From the NCBI GenBank assembly GCA_016203425.1, contig JACQMU010000054.1, forward strand, positions 1 through 11,852: a stretch of 11,852 nt of DNA, read 5' to 3'. Positions 6,276 to 11,852 of this stretch are shown piece after piece. Within the stretch, counting starts at the first letter, position 1. Every line of letters starts with the position of its first letter. The notes under the pieces were generated by a model that did no database searches, had not been told where the DNA came from, and worked only from the letters and a program-made list of their open reading frames with translations. The stretch is from Candidatus Woesearchaeota archaeon (GTDB lineage: Archaea; Nanobdellota; Nanobdellia; Woesearchaeales; ARS49). The position numbers and the translations under genes are program-made.

Positions 6276-6873
6276 TTTGCGGTTCAGCTTTTGGAGCTTC
6301 CTCCTTTTTCTTCCTTGGAGCGCGAGGCTTTTTCGGCTTTTCAACAGCAGGCAAATCACTCTTTTGTTCTACATGCTCAGAATCAACAGGCTGTTGAGGA
6401 ACTTCTTTAGGGACAGAATGTGCAGATTTTCTTGGAAAAACAACATTCTGCTCTTTCATAATCTGATAAGCAACCTTGTCAACAAAAGCAACACCCTTAG
6501 GCGTAAGAACTCTGCCCTTATGAACACCCTTAGCAGTCTGCTTTGCAAAACCTGCCTTTTCCAACTGCTGAAGCATTAAACGAATTATTTTACCACTGCC
6601 TTTTTTGAAGCGTTCCGGAGCCATGCCACGATTACGCTTGCCACCATACTTTGTCCGCAATTTAGAAACACCAACAGGACCCAAATCATTAATCTTATTC
6701 ATCATTGATGCAATACGAACAAACCACCAGTCAGGATTAACAGGAGGACGCTCAGCATGACAGCCAGTCTTAACAAACTTAGCCCACAAAGGAGCCTTAA
6801 ACTCATTCATTTTTTTCAGTTCTTTAGCTAACTGAACAACAACATCAGACTTTGGTACGTTAACAATGCTCAT
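6268..6873 (-). CDS. rps19e: 30S ribosomal protein eS19, with long C-terminal tail
   Basis: Small-subunit head protein shared by archaea and eukaryotes. The 201 residues begin with a family-like N-terminus (VNVPKSDVVVQLAKEL). The core (1-141) carries KAPLWAKFVKTGCHAERPP, DWWFVRIASM (48-57), LRTKYGGKRNRGMAPERF (72-89), a winged-helix region GSGKIIRLMLQQLEKAG (92-108) and GRVLTPKGVAFVDKVA (120-135). About 60 residues (142-201) are an added Pro/Lys/Glu/Ala-rich tail; archaeal eS19 is normally near 150 residues. The ATG at 6873 is supported by GAGGT 8 nt upstream. It is the first gene of the operon with PDCD5, eL39 and eL31 and is driven by a TATA box overlapping the stop of the CYTH gene. Confidence 0.96.
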   Translation of the reverse strand: MSIVNVPKSDVVVQLAKELKKMNEFKAPLWAKFVKTGCHAERPPVNPDWWFVRIASMMNKINDLGPVGVSKLRTKYGGKRNRGMAPERFKKGSGKIIRLMLQQLEKAGFAKQTAKGVHKGRVLTPKGVAFVDKVAYQIMKEQNVVFPRKSAHSVPKEVPQQPVDSEHVEQKSDLPAVEKPKKPRAPRKKKEEAPKAEPQNG

Positions 6874-6881
6874 GGAGACTT

Positions 6882-6886
6882 ACCTC
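6882..6886 (-). promoter_or_regulatory. Shine-Dalgarno site for eS19
   Basis: GAGGT on the minus strand, 8 nt before the eS19 ATG (6873). It supports the chosen start and a leadered transcript from the upstream TATA box. Confidence 0.65.
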
Positions 6887-6934
6887 TGAGAAGCCTTTTT
6901 ATTCTCGAAACCCGAGCAAAGAAATAAGAAGGGG

Positions 6935-6942
6935 TTTATAAA
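6935..6942 (-). promoter_or_regulatory. TATA box of the eS19 ribosomal operon
   Basis: TTTATAAA (palindromic) on the minus strand, flanked by CC and CCCC, 61-69 nt before the eS19 ATG. The distance to the start codon matches the EF-1 alpha promoter almost exactly. It contains the TAA stop of the CYTH gene (6936-6938), so promoter and coding end share bases. Confidence 0.65.
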
Positions 6943-7481
6943 GGTTGTTGTTCAGCAAAAATATTTTTCCAATTCTCTTTGTAGTGCTGAAACTTTTTAT
7001 CGAATTCTTCTCTTGGCGTCACAGGAATGTTTAGCTCGCTGAATTTTTGTTTTAAAAGTTCTAATGTTGCATCCTTGTTTGCTTCATCAGAAAGCTTTTC
7101 AAGCTCTATAATAAAGCCGTATCCTTTGGTGTCATCAACTGTTACCGTGATATCGTTCCATGTGAACGAATGACGCTTTCTAAACCACTTTATTTGCACG
7201 GGAAAACCAAGACTGGCGAACAACTGTTCTGCTTTGTCAAAATCATTCCTGTCAAACTTTATTTCAATCTCTTCACGACATTCATCATGCAATCTGCCTT
7301 TTTTCATCCAAATTTTAGAAAACAAATTGTTGCGCTGAATTCTTACGTCCTCTTTTGCGTCAAAATAAAACGTTTCCTGCTTGTCTTCACCCAAATATTT
7401 TGCATTGCTTTTGAAAAACAGCAAAAGCTCACCATATTTTTCTTTGGAAACAAAACTTCTGAGTTCGACTTCGATTGGCAT
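6936..7481 (-). CDS. CYTH-domain protein (CyaB/thiamine-triphosphatase-like)
   Basis: 181 residues of the triphosphate tunnel metalloenzyme (CYTH) superfamily, whose members act on triphosphates using metals bound by acidic residues in a beta-barrel. The signature ExExK appears as E4-V-E6-L-R8, with Arg in place of Lys. Further along are VRIQR (46-50), WMKKG (58-62), EEIEIKF (70-76), the basic RKRHSF strand (101-106), TVTVDDTKGYGFIIELEKL (112-130) with its DD, GYG and ExE metal/substrate residues, and a helical C-terminus. These fit the archaeal class IV adenylate-cyclase-like branch, but such proteins are often triphosphatases, so cAMP synthesis should not be assumed. It is divergent from ThrRS and probably leaderless, with a TATA-like box about 27 nt before the ATG. 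Confidence 0.85.
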   Translation of the reverse strand: MPIEVELRSFVSKEKYGELLLFFKSNAKYLGEDKQETFYFDAKEDVRIQRNNLFSKIWMKKGRLHDECREEIEIKFDRNDFDKAEQLFASLGFPVQIKWFRKRHSFTWNDITVTVDDTKGYGFIIELEKLSDEANKDATLELLKQKFSELNIPVTPREEFDKKFQHYKENWKNIFAEQQPL

Positions 7482-7504
7482 GAAACAAGTGGTACAACGA
7501 CCAC

Positions 7505-7512
7505 ATAATAAA
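7505..7512 (-). promoter_or_regulatory. Possible TATA box for the CYTH gene (leaderless)
   Basis: TTTATTAT on the minus strand, centred about 27 nt before the ATG at 7481. No SD lies between, so the transcript would be leaderless. It sits back to back with the ThrRS box. Confidence 0.45.
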
Positions 7513-7527
7513 GATTTCTACAAAACA

Positions 7528-7535
7528 TATTTAAA
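7528..7535 (+). promoter_or_regulatory. TATA box for ThrRS (leaderless)
   Basis: TATTTAAA centred about 27 nt before the ATG at 7559, the spacing of a leaderless archaeal promoter. No SD is present. Another ATG at 7554 lies 5 nt earlier in a different frame and would not give the TGS domain. Confidence 0.5.
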
Positions 7536-7558
7536 CATCATTCTAAAAAGACAATGCA

Positions 7559-9484
7559 ATGCCAAAAATAAAAATAACATTTCCAGACGGCACTGTTAAA
7601 GAATTCGAACAAGGAAACACGCCAAAACAAATAGCTGCAAGCATAGGAAAAAGATTAGCAGCTGACGCACTTGCGGCAAAAGTAAATGACAAACTCTGGG
7701 ACTTAGACAGACCAGTTGAGCAGGATTCAAGACTACAAATTTTGACATGGGAACAGCCAGAAGGCAGAGCAGTCTTCAGGCACAGCACAGCACACATTCT
7801 TGCACACGCAATAAAAAGATTGTACCCTGACGCCAAAAATACAATTGGGCCATCATTAGAAGACGGCTTTTACTATGATTTTGATGACTTGCCAATCTCA
7901 GAAACAGATTTTCCACGCATAGAAGAAGAAATGCAAAAAATTGTGAAAGAAAATATGCCGTCAAAAAGAAGAGTTGTTACAATTGAAGATGTCAAAAAAC
8001 TGTTTCCAAAAAATACTTACAAAACAGAAATGGCAAAAGAGTTCAAAGATGCAGGATTTGAATTAACCGTTTATTATCACGGCGAAGACTTCTGGGACTT
8101 GTGCGAAGGGCCACATTTGATGAACACAGGATTAGTAAAAGCAGCCAAACTAATGAAGTTAGCAGGAGCATACTGGCGAGGCGATGCCAAGAATAAACAA
8201 TTGACACGCATTTATGGCACAAGCTTTCCAACAGAAAAACAGTTGAAAGAACATTTGAAAATGCTTGAAGAAGCTGAAAAACGCGACCACAGAAAGATTG
8301 GGAAAGAATTGGATTTATTCACATTCTCAGAACTTGTAGGTTCAGGCCTGCCGTTGTGGACGCCAAAAGGAACATTGATGCGCACACTTTTAGATGAGTT
8401 TGTATGGCAGCTACGCAAACAAAGAGGATACGAAAAAGTAACAATCCCCCACATTACAAAAAAAGAATTGTACATTACGAGCGGACACTGGGCAAAATAC
8501 GTAAACGACCTTTTCAAAATAACAACACGAGAAGGACATGAATTTGCAATGAAACCGATGAACTGCCCACACCACACCCAAATATACGCACACCTCATAA
8601 GAAGTTACCGTGACCTGCCACAAAGATACGCAGAAACAACAATGGTCTACAGAGACGAACAAACCGGAGAACTATCTGGATTGTCAAGAGTACTCTGCAT
8701 AACACAAGACGATGCACATGTGTTCTGCAGAGAATCACAATTCAAAGACGAAGCATTCAAAATCTGGGACATAATCAATACTTTTTATGGCACATTTGGA
8801 TTCAAGCTCAAAGTAAGGCTTTCATTGCATGATCCTTCAAAGTTTGAAAAATATATTGGAACAAAAGAACAATGGGAATTTGCAGAAAACCAACTAAGAG
8901 AAATGGTCAAAGAAAGAAAAGCTGAAGCCACAGAAGCTGTTGGAGAAGCAGCATTCTATGGCCCAAAACTAGACTTTATGGCATACGACTCTCTCGGCAG
9001 ACAATGGCAGGTTGCGACAATCCAAGCAGACAGAAATATGCCAGAAAGATTTGACCTTTACTGTGTAAACGAAAAAGGAGAACACGAACGCATCGTCATG
9101 ATACACGCAGCAATAATGGGCTCAATAGAACGATTCGTATCTGTTCTAATAGAACACACTGCAGGCAAATTTCCACTGTGGTTAAGCCCAGAACAAGTGA
9201 GAATATTGACAATAGCAGACAGATTTAACGACTACGCTGAATCTGTAAGAAAAAAGTTAGCAGAAAAAGAAATCAGAGTAACGTGCGACTTCCGCGCAGA
9301 AACGCTGAATAAGAAAATTAGAGAAGCAGAACTGGCAAAAGTAAACTACATACTTGTTGTCGGCGAAAAAGAACAAAACAACAAAACAATAAATGTAAGG
9401 ACAAGAGAGAATGAGATTATTGGAGAGAAAAACATTGAAGAATTCTTAAAACAATTGTTGACGGAAGTTGAGGGGAAGAAATAA
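7559..9484 (+). CDS. thrS: Threonyl-tRNA synthetase, bacterial type
   Basis: Charges tRNA-Thr and edits mischarged Ser-tRNA-Thr. Domain order over 641 residues: TGS (about 1-63), N2 editing domain (about 65-225) with H75xxxH79 and C182xxxH186, class II catalytic core (about 245-535), and anticodon-binding domain (about 545-641). The zinc ligands that select threonine are present: C336 (NCP), H387 (TQDDAH) and H516. Motif 2 arginines are R365 and R377; motif 3 is GSIERF. The length is close to E. coli ThrRS. Most archaea instead carry an archaeal-type ThrRS with a D-aminoacyl-tRNA-deacylase-like editing domain, so this gene was probably acquired from bacteria; phrases such as FSELVGSGLPLWTPKG resemble versions from candidate phyla radiation bacteria as I remember them. 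NCPHH replaces the more common NCPGH. Confidence 0.97.
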   Translation: MPKIKITFPDGTVKEFEQGNTPKQIAASIGKRLAADALAAKVNDKLWDLDRPVEQDSRLQILTWEQPEGRAVFRHSTAHILAHAIKRLYPDAKNTIGPSLEDGFYYDFDDLPISETDFPRIEEEMQKIVKENMPSKRRVVTIEDVKKLFPKNTYKTEMAKEFKDAGFELTVYYHGEDFWDLCEGPHLMNTGLVKAAKLMKLAGAYWRGDAKNKQLTRIYGTSFPTEKQLKEHLKMLEEAEKRDHRKIGKELDLFTFSELVGSGLPLWTPKGTLMRTLLDEFVWQLRKQRGYEKVTIPHITKKELYITSGHWAKYVNDLFKITTREGHEFAMKPMNCPHHTQIYAHLIRSYRDLPQRYAETTMVYRDEQTGELSGLSRVLCITQDDAHVFCRESQFKDEAFKIWDIINTFYGTFGFKLKVRLSLHDPSKFEKYIGTKEQWEFAENQLREMVKERKAEATEAVGEAAFYGPKLDFMAYDSLGRQWQVATIQADRNMPERFDLYCVNEKGEHERIVMIHAAIMGSIERFVSVLIEHTAGKFPLWLSPEQVRILTIADRFNDYAESVRKKLAEKEIRVTCDFRAETLNKKIREAELAKVNYILVVGEKEQNNKTINVRTRENEIIGEKNIEEFLKQLLTEVEGKK

Positions 9485-9490
9485 AAAATA
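9476..9490 (-). terminator. T-rich terminator of the amidotransferase/hydrolase operon
   Basis: On the minus strand the sequence just after the hydrolase stop reads TATTTTTTATTTCTT. It overlaps the last codons of the convergent ThrRS gene, and no stem is needed for an archaeal T-tract terminator. Spacing between the two convergent stops is 12 nt. Confidence 0.4.
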
Positions 9491-9496
9491 TTACAG

Positions 9497-10129
9497 TTAA
9501 CGGTTCTTGTCTCTTCGGAACAACACTATAACTTCTTCAGACGTCAAGCAATACCCAAACATAAGACCTATAACTTTAATTGCGTTCTCATGAAATTGTT
9601 CCAAATGGTCTGGTACGCCCACCAAATCAGACACAATAACTGCATGATACCCTTTGCTCACTGCAGAACGAATAGAAGTATCAACACAAACATGGGTAAA
9701 TCCTCCAACAAAGATAAGTGTTTCTACCCCGCGCTCTTGAAGCATATTACTGAAGTCAGAATTAGAGAATATATCATACGAATTCTTCTTGAGCACAACG
9801 TCCGTTGGAGCGGGTGTCAAAATAAGCTCGTACCCCCATGTTCCGGGTGTCGACATTTTCCACTGAACCCCAAATGAATGTTGTTGCTTCTCCAGCAGAT
9901 TCTTCTCAAGAAAAAGCGGGTCTTCAGTCATTTGAAAATGAAAGATTGGCAGACCTGCTACTCGCATTTTATGAACAAATGAAGGCAGTTTCTGCAGCAG
10001 TTTCTGAATCCTGGAAAATCTGAATCCTATCTTTCCAAGCTCTCCTTTTTCGTTACAATAATCATTCTGAACGTCAATAATGACCACAGCACATTTGTCT
10101 ACACACATAATTCTTTCGGGAATGTTCAT
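9497..10129 (-). CDS. Isochorismatase-family cysteine hydrolase
   Basis: 210 residues of the isochorismatase/nicotinamidase-like fold. The catalytic triad is visible: Asp19 in VVIIDVQNDY, Lys115 in VVLKKNSYDIF, and nucleophile Cys148 in GGFTHVCVDTSIRSA; the cis-peptide-type GGF segment precedes the Cys. Known members hydrolyse amides (nicotinamide, N-carbamoyl compounds) or the vinyl ether of isochorismate; active-site Cys argues for an amidase-like enzyme rather than isochorismatase proper. I see no nicotinamidase-type metal-binding His cluster, so nicotinamide is not an obvious substrate. The start was chosen at 10129 because its ATG overlaps the upstream TGA (ATGA), the hallmark of translational coupling; an internal ATG at 10108 is the alternative. 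It is likely functionally tied to the amidotransferase it overlaps. Substrate unknown. Confidence 0.88.
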   Translation of the reverse strand: MNIPERIMCVDKCAVVIIDVQNDYCNEKGELGKIGFRFSRIQKLLQKLPSFVHKMRVAGLPIFHFQMTEDPLFLEKNLLEKQQHSFGVQWKMSTPGTWGYELILTPAPTDVVLKKNSYDIFSNSDFSNMLQERGVETLIFVGGFTHVCVDTSIRSAVSKGYHAVIVSDLVGVPDHLEQFHENAIKVIGLMFGYCLTSEEVIVLFRRDKNR

Positions 10130-11817
10130 ACTTTCACTTCAGGCAAGGTCATCCAGTCAAAACAAAGCGGCCTTTTCACTTTGTCACACACACTATAACT
10201 GTATCGCGGAATGCCGCCATTTTTGTGACCATACCTGGCAAAACTTCCTGCCTTAAACTCTTCGGGAGCAACACGACTCCAACTATACAAACAATACAGC
10301 TGCCCTTCAGTTATCATGTTGTTTTGATCAAGCTTGCTCAAAGGTGCAAAAATGATAGAATAATCCCACCCATTGTTTTTTGCACTGTTAATAAAATTTG
10401 TTCTTTCCTGCAAGTATATTTCGTCACGACGCGCAACTTCATACAACACTTCTTTTGCACCAGTCGATGCATGAATCATAGCTTTCTGCTGGTTGAGTGA
10501 ATACTCTGGAAGTTTACTCTTGATTGCTTCCCGCCAGAGAATTTTATCCTTCATCTTTATAGAAAAAGGATCTTTCAAATCTCCCCAGTCAGAGACTATT
10601 GCTTTCTGGTGTTGTGGCGCAGACATAAATTTCTCAATCAAGAAAGCTAAAGGAACACGATTCTCAAGACCATGCTCTCCAAATACCAGACCTGCCCTTA
10701 CCCCCTCAGAAGAAGTAAACTGATCACTAACCACTGCAAACCCTTCTTCAAGACGATTCTTATACTTCAATGCCCATGGCTTGTAGCTCCAGCCCGCCTC
10801 GTCAGGACCTCCTGCAGTCATGACTGCTTTTCCCCCTAAACGTTTTGCAGTTGAAGCGACAAGATCTTCAGCAAGACCACAACAAACATTAAAGTAATCA
10901 GGCCCTAACACACCAACAACACGATCAATTGCTTCACGCACGTATGACGGGTCAAGCTGCACAACCTGATGTTTTAACGTTATGCCTTCTTGTGCCAACA
11001 TTTCCACTGTTGCTTTTGCAGCAAAATAATCCCCACTATCCATATTAAAAATATCATTCTGCTTCCACGGCACAATCGTAATTGCACCACCGTAAGCTCC
11101 TTTTGTTGCCCGGGCAACCGTAGCAGAAACAAACTGGCTATCAATACCACCCATAGTTGTGAAAAGAACATCTTGGTTTTCAGTAATTCTGTCACAAACA
11201 CTTTTTTCTGCCGTTTCAAGAACTTCTTCTGCATGAAGCTCTCGCTTTTCAGTGTAGACCAATTCTGAAATATCTTTCCAAGGAACAAGATTAATATCAC
11301 CCCCTTCAACAGTTCCGAATGTACCTCCAGGAACAGTTTTTGGCTCGAAAATTCCTACTTTAGAGAGTGCTGCAGTTGTGCTTGCAATATAGACCGCATT
11401 GTTCTTGTGTCCAAACGCCAGAGGACAAATTCCATATAAGTCACGGCCCACAACTATGTTACCATTAATATCCGCAACAAATGCATACTGTCCATCAATT
11501 TCTAAAAGAAAATCTTTTCCTTTTTTTCGAACCCCCCTTAAAAGTGTTTGCGTATCAGTAGACGCACCTAATTGGTACTTCTGGTTAAGTTCTTTCCAGT
11601 TGTATATTTCACCATTCCAAACAAAAGTTGCATTCCCATCAATAAACGGCTGAGGATTTTCACCTTCTTGAACAAAACCAAGAAGTGCATGCCCAAACTG
11701 TGCATGCTTTGTTTCTCCGGTTGTTCTGCCTTCTGGCCCTCTCCGCGCAACTACAGCAAGCATTCTTTCGAGATCTGGTTTATTCTTCTCCCCAATAATT
11801 GCGGTTATCCCACACAT
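10126..11817 (-). CDS. Asparagine-synthetase-like glutamine amidotransferase
   Basis: 563 residues, close to AsnB length. The N-terminal class II glutaminase domain (about 1-180) has nucleophile Cys2 (MCGI), R25-R26-G-P, NGEIYN (68-73), D88, DGQYAF (108-113) and VGRDLYGICPLAF (123-135). The C-terminal ATP-pyrophosphatase-type domain (about 195-563) has FTTMGGIDS (219-227), AGGPDEAGW (335-343), EHGLENRVPLAF (381-392) and a KxKxILWREAIKSKLPE-type segment (421-438). AsnB normally has SGGxDS and SGEGSDE; here the first is MGGIDS and the second AGGPDE, so asparagine may not be the product. ATG at 11817 was chosen over GTG at 11832 because Cys2 must be exposed and GAGGTG lies 7 nt upstream. Codons are more T/G-ending (AAT, GAT, GGG) than in the translation genes, suggesting lower expression or later acquisition. 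Confidence 0.88.
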   Translation of the reverse strand: MCGITAIIGEKNKPDLERMLAVVARRGPEGRTTGETKHAQFGHALLGFVQEGENPQPFIDGNATFVWNGEIYNWKELNQKYQLGASTDTQTLLRGVRKKGKDFLLEIDGQYAFVADINGNIVVGRDLYGICPLAFGHKNNAVYIASTTAALSKVGIFEPKTVPGGTFGTVEGGDINLVPWKDISELVYTEKRELHAEEVLETAEKSVCDRITENQDVLFTTMGGIDSQFVSATVARATKGAYGGAITIVPWKQNDIFNMDSGDYFAAKATVEMLAQEGITLKHQVVQLDPSYVREAIDRVVGVLGPDYFNVCCGLAEDLVASTAKRLGGKAVMTAGGPDEAGWSYKPWALKYKNRLEEGFAVVSDQFTSSEGVRAGLVFGEHGLENRVPLAFLIEKFMSAPQHQKAIVSDWGDLKDPFSIKMKDKILWREAIKSKLPEYSLNQQKAMIHASTGAKEVLYEVARRDEIYLQERTNFINSAKNNGWDYSIIFAPLSKLDQNNMITEGQLYCLYSWSRVAPEEFKAGSFARYGHKNGGIPRYSYSVCDKVKRPLCFDWMTLPEVKV

Positions 11818-11824
11818 TTTTTCC

Positions 11825-11830
11825 CACCTC
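11825..11830 (-). promoter_or_regulatory. Strong Shine-Dalgarno site for the amidotransferase gene
   Basis: GAGGTG on the minus strand, 7 nt before the ATG at 11817. It decides the start so that Cys follows Met directly. The promoter itself must lie beyond the window end at 11852. Confidence 0.75.
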
Positions 11831-11852
11831 ACTTTTTACTATTGACCAGTAA

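Noticed and set aside
6276..6359. 28-residue N-terminal extension of the PDCD5-family protein
   Set aside because: It lies wholly inside eS19 in another frame; the internal ATG at 6275 matches family N-termini and gives an 8-nt coupled overlap.
6904..6916. Small inverted repeat CTCG-AAACC-CGAG upstream of eS19
   Set aside because: Only a 4-bp stem, no T-run after it on either strand and no known motif; too weak to call as a regulator or terminator.
8212..8662. Minus-strand frames inside ThrRS (128 and 83 codons)
   Set aside because: Antisense to an unmistakable ThrRS catalytic domain; Cys/Ser/Phe-rich shadow translations.
11818..11832. GTG at 11832 as start of the amidotransferase
   Set aside because: It would bury the catalytic Cys2, which must be N-terminal; those bases contain the SD site instead.

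Overview
The window looks like chromosomal DNA of an archaeon, most likely a DPANN-type lineage (Woesearchaeota/Pacearchaeota-like). It carries archaeal EF-2 with an intact diphthamide-site histidine, archaeal EF-1 alpha, uS10, and the archaeal/eukaryotic-only ribosomal proteins eS19, eL39 and eL31 together with a PDCD5-family protein. Promoters are archaeal TATA boxes, several placed for leaderless transcription. Genes are very tightly packed (1-14 nt spacings or overlaps). The DPANN placement is inferred from compactness, divergent elongation-factor motifs and a bacterial-type threonyl-tRNA synthetase; it is not proven. Fifteen protein genes are called; no tRNA, rRNA, CRISPR array or insertion sequence was seen, and no gene-free stretch exceeds about 100 bases.

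Region 1 (1-5355, + strand) is a remodelled 'str' operon: EF-2 (5' end cut by the window edge), two small tandem paralogues of unknown function, EF-1 alpha, uS10, and two further unknown small proteins. EF-1 alpha has its own TATA box and Shine-Dalgarno (SD) site, and is followed by a hairpin plus T-tract, so the cluster is probably several transcription units. EF-2 is unusual: the P-loop Asp (AHIDHGKT) is His and the switch I Gly (RGITI) is Leu, while EF-1 alpha next door keeps both.

Region 2 (5395-6942, - strand) is the conserved archaeal eS19-PDCD5-eL39-eL31 operon, driven by a TATA box at 6935-6942. eS19 and eL31 have charged low-complexity C-terminal tails. The eL31 tail is interrupted by an in-frame TAG after which the same kind of Lys/Glu-rich sequence continues for 11 codons to a TAA.

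Region 3 (6936-9484) holds a divergent pair sharing a 77-bp intergenic region: a CYTH-domain protein (-) and ThrRS (+). Both have TATA-like boxes about 27 nt before the ATG, implying leaderless mRNAs. The ThrRS has TGS, editing and catalytic domains of bacterial type.

Region 4 (9497-11817, - strand) is a two-gene operon joined by an ATGA overlap: an asparagine-synthetase-like glutamine amidotransferase with a degenerate PP-loop (MGGIDS rather than SGGxDS), then an isochorismatase-family cysteine hydrolase with its Asp-Lys-Cys triad. The pairing suggests a small amide-making/amide-cleaving module acting on an unknown substrate.
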